Shown piece by piece: positions 11,193 through 24,800 of a DNA stretch of 64,000 nucleotides. A program made the position numbers and the translations under genes. The notes beneath the pieces were generated by a model that did no database searches, was not told the DNA's origin, and worked only from the letters and a program-made list of their open reading frames with translations. The stretch comes from Lingula anatina (Eukaryota; Brachiopoda; Lingulata; Lingulida; Lingulidae). The DNA is taken from positions 51,705-115,704 of the forward strand of contig NW_019776068.1 of NCBI RefSeq assembly GCF_001039355.2. Direction: 5' to 3'. The first letter of the stretch is position 1; each line of letters starts with the position of its first letter.

Positions 11193-13953
11193 GAATGGAA
11201 GATTTGAGAAAAATTCAGATTGAAAACAAGCCGCCATGCTCTGGACTCTACACCCGTGTTCCTCGCCTCGTCAAAAAGGAGCAACGTAACGTCGAAGAGT
11301 AAAAGCGCATGAACAATGTATCTCTAATGTGAGAGTGATTACACAGATACTGAATCTGAAACTGTGGCGAAAACAGCTCACAAAACCTGCACTTTGAACG
11401 GAGAGGTATGCTGAAATCCCAGAAACAATAAAAAAACGTACCAAGAACAGTTCACAGGACGTTTTGTCTCTTATTTTTCTAGTAATATATCTTAATGTAT
11501 TATATTTGACACCTAAAAAGCATACTGTCATTCTATATTTAAACTGTTTTCTAGAAAATCTTTTTCACAGAAAAACACCATTTAGGTAACTAGCAGAACT
11601 GTACTTTGCCTGCTAACTGTTTCAAACTGGGGAGACCACACAAGTTGTCCCAGGCGCCATTTGAAAGGGGCGTCACTGACAGGTTTTACAGGCCTTAACT
11701 TATTGGTAGTCATTGTCCCCATATGGAAATGTCTTTATTATATTATATCATTACTTAATAGTAAATGCATCTATAATTTTATTTCTATTGTACATTTCCA
11801 TCTACCCATGTGTATGTATACGTTACAATGAATAAATCATTTAAGCATCTTATTTGAAATGTGTGGCTTGACAGAGGCGCCGTTTTGAATTCCCTGGCCG
11901 GTATATTAAAAGATAAAATTAACGTAATTTATTGGGCCATAGCCGAGTAGGGTACATGTAGCAGGGGCGGATCCAGGATTATTTAAAGGGGGTGGGGTGG
12001 GGGACGAAGCCACTTGGCTTGGGGTTAGGGGCCTGATGTAAGGCCTCGAAAAACCTTTGGTATTTTAGAGGGTGAACGGTGCCATTTGCTTTGGTTCACC
12101 TAGTCAAAATTCTAATTTCAAAAGGGGACCAGAAATTGAGGGGGGGGGGGGGGGGGTCAGGACCCCCTAACCCCCCCTCTAAATTCGCCATTGAATAGGG
12201 CCGATAGTTAAGACATGATTAAATCGGCGTGTTTTCTGAAAGAACGTATTCAGTCCTGTGTATGGTTACAGTTATTTAAGAATGACACTTTTATAAATTA
12301 CATATCACGAACTTTAACACAATGATAGGCATACAATATCTTAAAAAGCGCGAAATACAGCAATGACTAAAATAATTTAATCTTCTGTAGTGATTTTAAC
12401 TTGATCGTTGGAAGTGGAAAAATGATAATTAGTTTTAAATTAGTTAAAAATGAAAGGGCATTTAAACAGCAATTACATTGCGAGTTATTTAAATTGAGGA
12501 TCAAATTGTTTTCAAAACGTACACGAAAAAAGATATATTAAGCACATATTCCTAAAAAATGGTTAAATAAAACAAAATAAACAAAATGCAAAAATTAACG
12601 CTAAAACTACATTTTCGAAAAAAATCCTACCGTGACTTCTTAAAGCTTTTTTGGTCAGATGATTAAAATATACTTCAGTTTATCAAACTCATTCTTGATT
12701 TCTCAGAGAAAGACAAAACAAAAAAAAGTTAAGAATCTTTGAGTATTAATTTTCCGAAAGACATAAGAAGCAATTTTTATGCATCAAGTGTCTTTTTTGA
12801 TTACCACAATACGACGAAAATGTGCAAAGTTATTAACTTTGAAATTGCAGAGAAATTGTTGGAATTCGTGATTATGAAAGAAAGCATATAATAAAGACAT
12901 TAATTATTATGTAAAAAAAGAGTTGATGTAAATAAAAGCTTTTCAAGTAAGGGTGCAGTAGTCAGAGGGGAGGGAGGGGTGCTTAAATCTTTCGATAGGA
13001 GAAAATTGCCCTTAGTCAATTGCAAAGAAATTCCGTTTGGCCGGTAAATTCCGTGGAGATCACCTTTAACATATTCATTTTGACACAAGTCGTTCATGAT
13101 TGAGTGTTTTTATTATTGAAATATGAAAGTCATAACAACAAAATAAACAATACACAATAATTATGTTTTCTTGTCAATGTTTAAAAGCGACGAGAACAGT
13201 CAGGCCATTACCATCGGTTTCATCAACAGAATAAAGTACTTGTACACATGAGAAAATACTATACAAGACAGGTACCGCAGTTTAAACAAGGGGGGGGGGG
13301 GGGGCAATCACCACATATATACATCGCAGTCAGTTTCTAAAGACAGTTCTGACTTCGCCATAAATTCTGTTATTTTTTTTCCAGACTGGTGACGTGTTTT
13401 ATAATCAGAACACGTTGTCGTCCAGTTTTTCACTCCATTCTTCTTTCCAACTCTACCCTCTCTAGACCTAGTGTGACTGCTCTTTATCACCATCACCCAT
13501 CATCATCAAATTAAGACTTTCCAGAGAAATCATCCTGCTATCACCGCCACTGGACTGGGTGTTGTCTTGTTCTCCGACTCGTGCTTTGATGGAACTTCAG
13601 CTAAGACGAAGAAATGCACACCCATTCCCCTCGTCTGAAATACAAAGTATAATACACGTAAAAAGGTTGGCTGGGCTCAAAAAAAAGATTGAGATTGAAA
13701 TATTGAAATAGATTTTGGTCGTGGTTTCTAGACTTTCCCTCGGAATGGCCACGTACATTTTGTATTTTCTTTTCAATCAATTTATCAATCAGCTGTATAC
13801 ATGTATATTTCATACATCGCAAGCATTGGGCATCTGTGCACGATCTTTTTTTAAAGTTACACCTCACGTTGTTTACATAAACATTTCAACATAATGTACA
13901 TAATGACATAAATAATTCGCATCTTGTCCCTTTTATCTCACCTGTGGCTAATT
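11193..13953. other. No gene recognised; repeat-derived intergenic sequence
   Basis: AT-rich sequence with a GGGGCGGATCCAGG-type dispersed repeat at about 11962-12200 containing a long G run near 12140, and another G run near 13290. Several polyadenylation-like AATAAA motifs occur. No open frame shows family motifs. Confidence 0.5.
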
Positions 13954-15089
13954 TTATGCTTCATCGATCTCCTCCATCAAATCCTCCACTACGTCATTCA
14001 GGTCCTTACGAGACAGTTTGGACATGTCCAGTTCGTCAGAGTCATCACGTGGGTCTGTCAGATTTCTTATAAAAAAGAAAAGAAAAAAATAGTAAGCAGA
14101 TGGGTTTAAAATGCGATGCTTATTTACTCAGTATGTATCAGCGTTCAGAAGTTCTATTTAGCTTTAGTATAACCCTTATACTATAACCACATAGCTTGAT
14201 CATTGTTAAAGATAAACTCCCATGGTTAAATTAAACTAAATCCTTTTTTATTCACTGGACATAACAAGTGGCAGAAATGACCTCTCTGTCTGATGACCAC
14301 CAGTAACAGTGAAGATATCGCCAGGAGTCCGAGGGGTTCTCTGGACCTGCAAGGACACACCAATGACCAACAGATCATCCCTATCCTCCACGTGTTCTTC
14401 AGATAGACTGGGGCCAACTGCAATAACGACGAAAGTTTAGTGTCTGATGATCCGTAATTTGACATATATTCTGACGTAAATCTGATATTATATTTTATAA
14501 TATATTATTTTCTTTAAGAAGACTGCTTGGGTTGAGATAAATATTTACTCCACATTTCGTTTACAAGAATACCGTGATACTAATGAAAGGCTTTTATTTA
14601 TAAAGACAATTAATAACGGTAACCTTTATTCCCTCCTCCTCTGAAGAAATTTCTTATCCTTTGTCGGAGTCCCAACTTCTTCTTATCTGAAATGAATCAT
14701 TACGTATGTATTTTTCAGTAGGGCCTAATTGCAAACTAATGTCACTGTTATTTTGGATTTGAAAAATCGCTAATAAAGCAGTTGTCTTCAAAATCATTTT
14801 TTTATTATTACCATTGTTAGACTCCTCCCATGCTCCGTGATGGCCGTTGGAGACAACAGCTGTAATAAGAACAATAATGTTTATTACAACATATCCAATA
14901 TTCGGAGGAAAATGCCGAATAGTGATAACTACAATACTTGGCGCGTTTATTGCCAGTACTGTGAATTCTTTTACAAGTCAAAATCAAACTGAAATTACGA
15001 AAGATAAACACCAACAAAAAAATAACGTTTAACATACAGGAGGTAGAAGATAACACAATTTCATACTTACTAGACTGGGTGCATCCCAT
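13954..15089 (-). CDS. Small protein with N-terminal MGC lipidation motif, five exons, unknown function
   Basis: Five exons with GT/AG borders join in phase: 15071-15089, 14812-14859, 14624-14686, 14301-14417 and 13954-14054. They total 348 bases, giving 115 residues plus stop. The start MGCTQS fits N-myristoylation at Gly2 with palmitoylation at Cys3, so membrane attachment at the cytoplasmic face is likely. A basic segment follows (DKKKLGLRQRIRNFF, about residues 22-36), then an acidic tail (DPRDDSDELDMSK...EDLMEEIDEA). Reading exon 4 through instead of splicing at 14301 gives an alternative end (LPLVMSSE) stopping near 14243. I do not recognise the family. The phase agreement of all four junctions and the MGC start are the support; no homologue was searched. 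Confidence 0.62.
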
Positions 15090-15173
15090 AGTATTCCTCT
15101 AAATTAAAACAATTTTTAGCAGCGCTAAGTTGAAGTGAATACCTTTCCGCTGTGCGAGAAAAGTGCATTATGG

Positions 15174-15271
15174 TACCGTAGCTACTGTGACGTCACAAAG
15201 TGAGGGCGCGTCTTGAAGTTCTCCATGTACATTTCACTGCCAAAGGGCGTTACGTCATAGCTACGGTATAA
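15174..15271. repeat. Short inverted-repeat element with CRE palindrome
   Basis: TACCGTAGCTA near the left end and TAGCTACGGTA at the right end form inverted termini about 97 bases apart, enclosing TGACGTCA. A diverged partial copy containing TGACGTCACAAAGT lies at about 15358-15425. It sits just upstream of the MGC-protein gene, so an effect on its promoter is possible but unproven. Confidence 0.5.
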
Positions 15272-16105
15272 CTCATTTTCTCTTTGGAAACTTGAAGTAG
15301 ACATTTAGGAAAGAAATTTAGAAGAGTCAATATAAAAGCAATATAATAACAATATACGTAGCATCCATGACGTCACAAAGTAAAGGCGTGTCTTGACGCC
15401 GTTGACGTATATATCACTGATGACAGGGCACCAACAATGCTATTCAAAGCAAGAGTACTTTTTATAATTCGAAGTTTTAGGAACAGATTAAAAAAGGGGA
15501 ACAAGCTTTGTACTCGTATAACGAAATTGAATATTGCCTCTTATATACAGTGCATAATTTATGAAAGTCAATTTTTGTGGAATGATTTTTTTACAAATTT
15601 CATCCCGTATTTAGTTATAATAAATGGAAACGTCGCCTAAGTAAAAATAAATAAATGACGGACTTTCAAAAAATATCTCAAAAACTGTATCATAAAACGG
15701 GGCGCAAAGGGCTGGGATCAATCTAGTTGATCCATGGTCCGTATTTTAAACATGATCAGAGTAAGCCTGGAAAAACAAAAACAAAATCATTTCAAATAAT
15801 ATCGAAGGATGTTTATTAATATTTAAGACATAAGGTGCAAATTTTTTTGTGTACCAAGTGCCTTGATTAATTGCCACGACACACATTTTAGAATATAATG
15901 CATTTATTAGTCGAATTAAATTCGAAATACGTTATCATGAAAGACACTGGTGATTGAGTCTGCTTATAATCAGGGAAAGATCTGAAAATCTCGTTTGAAA
16001 AAAAAGTGTTTTGGGTAAGCAGATAATGCCAAATATGTTTTAGTGTAGGAGAATAGGAAAAGGCTATGTAAGAACTCCCTTGAGCAATCGAAAATCAAGA
16101 AACTT

Positions 16106-17289
16106 TCACAGTTTTTCTTCCAAAAGCAACACGTCATAAACAGAGTGACCAAAAAAGCTTTTCCTGTCCTCAAGTCCTAGACGATACACGTTCTCCTTCA
16201 GTTCTCCAACTGGGAAATTTTCATCAACGAACAACTGAACAAATACGTTACCTATATTCAGTTCCTTTGCTTTAATCTGTGTATTGTTGACATGGCAACA
16301 GATATGATTATACAAGGCAGCGCCTCTGCCGTAAATGTCGATAAGAACTCGCAGACCAACGCGTGGGCAGCGCACTCGCGTCACAGCGCTGAAACACCCC
16401 GACGTCAATTCAGCCGTTCCGTTTGACACGTACAGATCGCTCTCGTTTTCAATCTGTTCGGCGTTGCTGGGCAGGATGGAATATGGGACGCCGTTAATAA
16501 CAACACCGTCAGGAAACATGGTTGCTGTGGTCCCTGAAGACAGCCAATCTGCCGCCGATATCTTGTTCACTCCGGCAATTTCAGAACCTGAAACGAAAAA
16601 AAAATTATAAAAACTCAGTTACATTTCAAAAGGAAAAATAAATATCCGCAAGTAACTTTTTCCAAGCCTTCGCCTGCATGAGCTTTTAAGACAAACTAAA
16701 GCTTTAATACAGCATAGCATTAGTTAAATGACACCTAGCGCAATTTCACCATCTTTACGGCAGTGCACACCTAATACAATGAACAATGACCACAACATGT
16801 CAGGTATGTAATAATAATAACACCAGCACTCGTTTTATTACATTTAATGTGAGTGGTAAGGGCTCCAAAGCAGAACAGTTTTCTTCTCGATATTTCCACC
16901 ATTCTGAGAGGCATCTTCACCGGTTTTCCCTCAGACGCGAACTCGATATCTCGTCTTTTCCTCAGCCCGGGATGCTTGGCCCTCTCTTCTTTAATAATGA
17001 ACTCCACCAGTCGCTCCGCTATCCCGTGTTTTTGATGCGTCGGCTTCACTCTTCCTGCTCTTAACACTAAGGTGGTGGCATCGTCGTTGACGTGGGCAAT
17101 ACAGAACGCCACGGCCTCGCCCTTCAGCTCTGCGAGGTAGGCCGTTATGTGGGGGGACGTCAAATACCGGGGGTAACAATCAGGCAGATAGTCCAGCCCC
17201 TCGTACACGTGGTCATTTATACCCAGAACAGCGTCAAAGTCTTCCAACGCGGCGCAGCGGATTATCAAATCGTCCATTGCAGTGTCCAT
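16106..17289 (-). CDS. GNAT acetyltransferase, NAT16 / histidine N-acetyltransferase-like, two exons
   Basis: Exon 1 (16842-17289) and exon 2 (16106-16587) splice in phase through AAAT|gtaata and ttcag|GTTCT to give 309 residues. The N-terminal GNAT fold shows the family motif VYEGLDYLPDCY (about residues 28-39), a beta4-like TTLVLRAGRVKPTHQ and the acetyl-CoA loop QKHGI. The C-terminal half carries FPDGVVINGVPYSILPSN and ends YDVLLLEEKL, as in NAT16 proteins. Family members acetylate small molecules such as L-histidine using acetyl-CoA; the substrate here is inferred only from family. It is a paralogue of the three single-exon genes at 28.6-34.9 kb but more divergent and interrupted by an intron. 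The first ATG is chosen; a second Met five codons in is possible. Confidence 0.85.
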
Positions 17290-17682
17290 GTAGAAAAATT
17301 CTGGTCAAACTCAAATATCCATGTTAGCTGAGAAGTTTTAATCGACTGCTAAGTTTCTCTAAAACAAACTGGTCTCATTGTTTACCCTGATAACGCACAG
17401 CCCTGGGGTCAATGATAACTCTGTTTATTCATACCTAAAGGCCCTCGAGTCAGTGACGTGAAGGACGTTTGGCCAGGGCATATCTCATACAGTTATCAAT
17501 GACCCTGATCGTAAGATGCCTTCCAATATCTTTCCTGGCCTTTGCTCGGAGCAAGCAAATATGTTTTGTTCGATTAATTAAACATATTTTTCGTTGCCTT
17601 AGTTTACAAGTGAAAACCATCAGTAGAAGTAGTCACTCAGATAATGACAGCATATATGCTAATTGTCATTCAGTCTTTTTTT

Positions 17683-17729
<47 letters not shown>

Positions 17730-18136
17730 CGGGAAGGGACCCCCCGGGGGGGAAGGGCCCCTTTGAATAAAAATTTTAAAAAACTCAAAGGTTCTTTCCC
17801 TTTTNAGGTCCCTTCTGAATCAAAATTTAATAAACTCATAGGTTCTTTGCCATTTCTCAAGTTGGGGTTAAAAAGGTCACATTTTTGAGAAAACGAGACC
17901 CCCCACTCTGAAACTGCTGGCTACACTCCTGCTATGTTCCAGAGTCGCAGCTGCCGGAGAAATAGTCTAGATACCCTCCACAGCTGATTTCAGCACTGAC
18001 CAATCCTACCGCTGCCTCCAAGTACATGATCAACATTTTCCAGCCATTTCAATCCCTTGGTGATCCTCTGCTGGAGAGATCTGTGGTAGTCTTGACTGCA
18101 TAGTGTAGATTCTCCTTGGAGAGCATAGCTTTCTTT
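17290..18136. other. No gene; G-run and repeat-rich spacer
   Basis: A TG run merges into a run of more than 30 G at about 17698-17729, followed by a dispersed repeat whose end reads as CAGGAGTGTAGCCAGCAGTTT on the minus strand near 17908-17930. The N at 17805 is a contig join. The open frame across the G run is an artefact of low complexity. Confidence 0.6.
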
Positions 18137-18710
18137 TTACAGCATAATATCGTCAAACTCCCGGGGTTCTCCTTGACTGGTAATTTCTGTCAAATTTTGA
18201 TAGGTGGTACTAGTAGTAAGTTTCTGGAATAAATGGTAAAATTCTTTAAATATTTTGTATCCAGATAAAGGGGTGAGGATTGTTTTATTTTTCAGTGTTA
18301 AATGGCAAGTCTTTTAATTAAAATAATAATAATATAATCACAACAACATTAATGATAAACTATTATTATACATGTTAAGAAACCCTGTAATACATATAAA
18401 CAAACATATTAATTTTAGTATTCTCACTCAAATGTCTGATTCATTCAATTCTATATCAACCTCTGGAAAAAAATGTACCCTTATTGAAATTTCTAAACAC
18501 ATCCAACTATAAACTCATCTGTCATACTGTGCATGCAATGCAAACTAAAATACAACATCTCAACTCTAAAATGATGACTGGAGAATACTTTGTACTTACC
18601 ATTTTCCTTTCACATCTAGAAAACCTTGTTTTAAGTAGTTTCAACAGTTTAAAGTAGCCCCCTTGGTGTTTTCGTAGAACCTGGAGGAAGGCTCTGAGAC
18701 CTAACCTGGA

Positions 18711-18747
<37 letters not shown>

Positions 18748-19305
18748 TAATAATAACCACAAATTTCAAAAACTATTGCAAATTGAAATGATCCCATGAT
18801 TTAAAATATTTAATATAAAGAAGAGAGAGAAGAGTGAATTTCACCTGTGGTGGTAAAAAACAAAAATCAGAAAAATCAATTAAAGGCAAAAAACTGCTTT
18901 ACAGATAGTAATTTATTCTAAATCAGTGGTGCTCTCACCATTCTGTCAGATCCTCTTTGATCCTTGTTCCTGGGTCTTTATGCTTGTCCCACACTCTGTG
19001 CTTGCCATAGCAGAAAAACAGATGAATGAGCTCCTGAATCAAGCCTGGGGGAAGGGGGTATGAAAAGATTCAGAATATGCTTTTTTTTAAATAAATTAAA
19101 AAAACCAAGACGAAATCTTTTAGGAATCTAAACAAAATGAAAAAAAAAAAACAGACAAGTTAACTTATTAACAGTATTGATAAACACAACGTGAATAAAA
19201 TAAATAACACCAAATACAATATACAGATTGAGTATTATTTTTAAAAAGTTGACTTATATGCCAGCCACTTGTTATTAAAGAAGGAAATCTGCATCTTTTA
19301 TGTAA

Positions 19306-19442
19306 TAACATTTAATTCAATTTCACTGGACTGTTGTTCTTCACATCTGAAATATTGTTACAGACATTTAGTTACTTTGCATTAGGTTGACAATATTTCA
19401 GATGTGAAGAACAACAGTCCAGTGAAATTGAATTAAATGTTA
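19306..19442. repeat. Long hairpin, 53-bp arms, in TERT intron copy
   Basis: The arm at 19306-19358 is the reverse complement of 19390-19442 with almost no mismatch, around a 31-base loop. The same hairpin occurs at 23032-23168 in the other copy. Confidence 0.85.
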
Positions 19443-19498
19443 CAGACATTTAGTTACAAAAATACTTTTCTTCCGAGTCTTTCAAATGGGGGCGTCTC

Positions 19499-19621
19499 GA
19501 TAGTCCAAAGGTTCATTGGTTCGAAAAATGGTAACATTTTCATCAGTTTTTTAATCAAGGGTTCACTGGTCCAAAGGTTCTATAGTGGACATTCGGACCA
19601 ATGAACCGTCAGACTATTGCT
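19499..19621. repeat. MITE-like element with ~26-bp imperfect terminal inverted repeats
   Basis: The left end ATAGTCCAAAGGTTCATTGG pairs with the right end CCAATGAACCGTCAGACTAT. The element is about 123 bp long, lies in a TERT intron, and recurs in the duplicate block at about 23222-23345. Confidence 0.6.
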
Positions 19622-21363
19622 ATGGCCCCTTTCAAATTATACCTAAGAAGAAAGCTGGGTTTTCATTGGCTTTCCTTCCTGTGGGGAACTTTTTCATGAA
19701 ACAATGAAATCTCCTGGCTGTCATCAGGAACATCTTGTAGGTGGAAAGCAGAACAGTCGGGAGAGAATTCAGCTGAAAAGCAAATTTAACATTTCAATAA
19801 CAAAATTTTAAAGTAAAAAAAATCATTAAGGATTTGAACTATTTTTGAAGTCATAGAATACAGCATATGTACATGATTAAATATAAATATTAATTATTAA
19901 CATTACACAAAAAAAATAACAGAGAAGTTATTTTAGCTAGCACAGTTGATTGATGTCTGAATTCAGATAAAATTCTAAAAAGATATTCTCTGATTCATGA
20001 GATATTAACTTACTTGGATATCCAAGAAAATTCCATGGCATCTTTGTTTGAGAGAACTGTAAGGTATGAATGTGACAGTTTCATAATTACATTAATTTTT
20101 TTCATATGAATCATTTTGGGTATGTGAATGAAAGCATTAACAGAATCTTTTTTGGTGCAGAACAACTGTGAACTGATCTAATGGTCTGATATGAACCCCC
20201 AGAGAGAGAGAAAGGGGAACAAGATAAGCCTCACTGCAATACTTGAGGTATGATAATTAACATTGTATGCAAATCAAGTGGCAGCCATGATGAATAAAAA
20301 CAAGCAAACAACAGAATTGCCTAATATTGTCAGTTTTATTTAAAGCAGATTCCATTAAAAACAGGCAGAACAGGGACCAAATGTCTCATTAGTTACTAGG
20401 CTATGCAGACTACTTATACTTACAATGCCAAAGTCTCCCTCAAAGCTCTTACTCCACATTCCATTGTCATTGTGTCTCTCAAATCTGGATCAAAACAAAT
20501 GTATCAAATCTGAATAAACTCGAGTTAAATAAAATGTAATTGAACTAAATCTAGTTCAATAAATAACCTTATTATCAATCAGTTAATATAAACTGACTCA
20601 TTGATTAGCTCAATTCTCTTACTAAATTATTTATCTATCATCCAAAAATGAAGACTGTGAAGGAAGTGATATATAATGTGTGTAATTAATTTACAAGGTG
20701 ATCATTGCAGTAAATGATGGAAACAACAATGATTTTATTGATAACATTTAATAGTAACAAGACTGAGACTACTGATATAAATAATTAAATAAATAATATA
20801 AATTGAATAAAAATTAATTATTCAGAATATAAATTAAAAATAAATAAAAATAAAATATATAAAGATATAAAGTTCTCACTCAGTCCATTATAACGGCTGT
20901 AGTCCACCATGACCTCTAAGGTTGCCATGTGCAGACATAACCCACACCATGGAAACAGTGCTGGAAAGTATACAGGGACATAAGACCAACACTTGGGAAG
21001 AAAACAACAAAAAATTGGACTAGAGAAAAAAAAAAAATGATGAAATTCTCGACAGATTTGAAAGAAAAATCAACTGATATACATGATTTGATAATACATC
21101 AAAGAAAAATAACATACTATCCACAACATTTCAAGAAGTAACATATGAATATTTATTTCTATGATGTGGTAAAACTAGCTAATGTACTGAAACGGCGAAA
21201 AGAATGACTGGAAATGCAAACTCCATTTAACATAATGCAGCTAATATCATAATTCAACAATTTTGATAAGGAAACTATTATTAATATTATTTTTATTACT
21301 GATATAATTTTAATATTACTATTTAATATAAATATTGTTATTATTATAATTATTACCATTACT

Positions 21364-21398
21364 ATTTTTATAAACATTATTATTATTATTGTTATCAT

Positions 21399-21444
<46 letters not shown>
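21364..21444. repeat. ATT/TAA microsatellite at a contig end
   Basis: A long ATT/TAA run stops at the N at 21445. The equivalent point in the other TERT block stops at the N at 25158 within the same type of run, which explains why assembly broke here. Confidence 0.85.
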
Positions 21445-21445
21445 N

Positions 21446-21571
21446 CCAAGAGATGGGTATGGGGGCCCTTCCCGTCTAGGAGGAGAAGCGGTAATGGTAA
21501 CATGGCCACGGAGCCGGCGGAATGGACCGGACAGGACTAAAACCATGTGTACCGCCAGCGCTAACGCTGGT
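21446..21571 (+). mobile_element. 3' end fragment of the Helitron-like element
   Basis: It matches the last ~165 bp of the 1600-bp element at 30173-31772: CCAAGAGATGGG, then TCTAGGAGGAGAAGCGGTAATGG, then a terminal stem GTACCGCCAGC / GCTGGTGGTAC. Its left side is cut by the N at 21445. Confidence 0.7.
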
Positions 21572-21885
21572 GGTACAATAAACTCATAGGTTCTTTGCCA
21601 TTTCTCAAGTTGGGGTTAAAAAGGTCACATTTTTGAGAAAACGAGACCCCCCCACTCTGAAACTGCTGGCTACACTCCTGCTATGTTCCAGAGTCGCAGC
21701 TGCCGGAGAAATAGTCTAGATACCCTCCATAGCTGATTTCAGCACTGACCAATCCTACCGCTGCCTCCAAGTACATGATTAACATTTTCCAGCCATTTCA
21801 ATCCCTTGGTGATCCTCGGCTGGAGAGATCTGTGGCAGTCTTGACTGCATAGTGTAGATTCTCCTTGGAGAGCATAGCTTTCTTT

Positions 21886-24800
21886 TTACAGCATAATATC
21901 GTCAAACTCCCAGGGTTCTCCTTGACTGGTAATTTCTGTCAAATTTTGATAGGTGGTACTAGTAGTAAGTTTCTGGAATAAATGGTAAAATTCTTTAAAT
22001 AATTTGTATCCAGATAAAGGGGTGAGGATTGTTTTATTTTTCAGTGTTAAATGGCAAGTCTTTTAATTAAAATAATAATATTAAAATCACAACAACATTA
22101 ATGATAAACTATTATTATACATGTTAAGAAACCCTATAATACATACAAACAAACATATTCATTTTAGTATTCTCACTCAAATGTCTAATTCATTCAATTC
22201 TATATCAACCTCTGGAAAAAAATGCACCCTTATTGAAATTTCTAAACACATCCAACTATAAACTCATCTGTCATACTGTGCATGCAATGCAAACTAAAAT
22301 ACAACATCTCAACTCTAAAATGATGACTGGAGATTACTTTGTACTTACCATTTTCCTTTCACATCTAGAAAACCTTGTTTTAAGTAGTTTCAACAGTTTA
22401 AAGTAGCCCCCTTGGTGTTTTTGTAGAACCTGGAGGAAGGCTCTGAGACCTAGCCTGGAAAAAAAAAAAAATAATAATAATAATAATATTATTAATAATC
22501 ACAAATTTCAAAAACTATTGCAAATTGAAATGATCCCATGATTTAAAATATTTAATATAAAGAAGAGAGAGAAGAGTGAATTTTACCTGTGGTGGTAAAA
22601 AACAAAAATCAGAAAAATCAATTAAAGGCAAAAAACTGCTTTACAGATAGTAATTTATTCTAAATCAGTGGTGCTCTCACCATTCTGTCAGATCCTCTTT
22701 GATCCTTGTTCCTGGGTCTTTATGCTTGTCCCACACTCTGTGCTTGCCATAGCAGAAAAACAGATGAATGAGCTCCTGAATCAAGCCTGGGGGAAGGGGG
22801 GGATGAAAAGATTCAGAATATGCTTTTTTTTTAATAAATTAAAAAAACCAAGACGAAATCTTTTAGGAATCTAAACAAAATGAAAAAAAAAAAAAACAGA
22901 CAAGTTAACTTATTAACAGTATAGATAAACACAAAGTGAATAAAATAAATAACACCAAATACAATATACAGATTGAGTATTATTTTTAAAAAGTTGACTT
23001 ATATGCCAGCCACTTGTTATCTTTTATGTAATAACATTTAATTCAATTTCACTGGACTGTTGTTCTTCACATCTGAAATATTGTTACAGACATTTAGTTA
23101 CTTTGCATTAGGTTGACAATATTTCAGATGTGAAGAACAACAGTCCAGTGAAATTGAATTGAATGTTACAGACATTTAGTTACAAAAATACTTTTCTTCC
23201 CAGTCTTTCAAATGGGGGCGTCTCGATAGTCCAAAGGTTCATTGGTTCGAAAAATGGTAACATTTTCATCAGTTTTTTAATCAAGGGTTTACTGGTCCAA
23301 AGGTTCTATAGTGGACATTCGGACCAATGAACCTTCAGACTATTGCTATGGCCCCTTTCAAATTATACCTAAGAAGAAAGCTGGGTTTTCACTGGCTTTC
23401 CTTCCTGTGGGGAACTTTTTCATGAAACAATGAAATCTCCTGGCTGTCATCAGGAACATCTTGTAGGTGGAAAGCAGAACAGTCGGGAGAGAATTCAGCT
23501 GAAAAGCAAATTTAACATTTCAATAACAAAATTTTAAAGTAAAAAAAATCATTAAGGATTTGAACTATTTTTGAAGTCATAGAATACAGCATATGTACAT
23601 GATTAAATATAAATATTAATTATTAACATTACACAAAAAAAATAACAGAGAAGTTATTTTAGCTAGCACAGTTGATTGATGTCTGAATTCAGATAAAATT
23701 CTAAAAAGATATTCTCTGATTCATGAGATATTAACTTACTTGGATATCCAAGAAAATTCCATGGCATCTTTGTTTGAGAGAACTGTAAGGTATGAATGTG
23801 ACAGTTTCATAATTACATTAATTTTTTTCATATGAATCATTTTGGGTATGTGAATGAAAGCATAAACAGAATCTTTTTTGGTGCAGAACAACTGTGAACT
23901 GATCTAATGGTCTGATATGAACCCCCAGAGAGAGAAAGGGGAACAAGATAAGCCTCACTGCAATATTATCAAAATAAAGGGATGAAATGTTTTCAATACT
24001 TGAGGTATGATAATTAACATTGTATGCAAATCAAGTGGCAGCCATGATGAATAAAAACAAGCAAACAACAGAATTGCCTAATATTGTCAGTTTTATTTAA
24101 AGCAGATTCCATTAAAAACAGGCAGAACAGGGACCAAATGTCTCATTAGTTACTAGGCTATGCAGACTACTTATACTTACAATGCCAAAGTCTCCCTCAA
24201 AGCTCTTACTCCACATTCCACTGTCATTGTGTCTCTCAAATCTGGATCAAAACAAATGTATCAAATCTGAATAAACTCGAGTTAAATAAAATGTAATTGA
24301 ACTAAATCTAGTTCAATAAATAACCTTATTATCAATCAGTTAATATAAACTGACTCATTGATTAGCTCAATTCTCTTACTAAATTATTTATCTATCATCC
24401 AAAAATAAAGACTGTGAAGGAAGTGATATATAATGTGTGTAATTAATTTACAAGGTGATCATTGCAGTAAATGATGGAAACAACAATGATTTTATTGATA
24501 ACATTTAATAGTAACAAGACTGAGACTACTGATATAAATAATTAAATAAATAATATAAATTGAATAAAAATTAATGATTCAGAATATAAATTAAAAATAA
24601 ATAAAAATAAAATATATAAAGATATAAAGTTCTCACTCAGTCCATTATAACGGCTGTAGTCCACCATGACCTCCAAGGTTGCCATGTGCAGACATAACCC
24701 ACACCATGGAAACAGTGCTGGAAAGTATACAGGGACATAAGACCAACACTTGGGAAGAAAACAACAAAAAATTGGACTAGAGAATAAAAAAAAACAATGA

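Larger units (their letters stand above)
18137..20960 (-). pseudogene. TERT: Second copy of TERT 3' exons (probable retained haplotype)
   Basis: All seven 3' exons of TERT are repeated with intact splice sites: 20880-20960, 20424-20484, 20014-20056, 19643-19772, 18939-19044, 18600-18705 and a last exon ending at stop 18137. The block 17830-21424 matches 21575-25157 with small indels. One exon difference changes Gln to Arg (VLRKH against VLQKH); another is synonymous. No 5' exons accompany it on this side. Joins at 17805, 21445 and 25158 frame both blocks, and both end in the same TAA microsatellite. Allelic contigs placed in tandem are therefore more likely than a real partial duplication. 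Confidence 0.8.

Noticed and set aside
13924-14109. Plus-strand frame over the last exon of the MGC gene
   Set aside because: The minus-strand reading has consistent phase with four other exons; this frame has none.
17469-17888. Open frame across the G run with poly-glycine
   Set aside because: The frame exists only because of the homopolymer and the join at 17805; no domain or splice support.
21159-21546. Poly-Ile / poly-Tyr open frames
   Set aside because: They translate the TAA microsatellite and nothing else.
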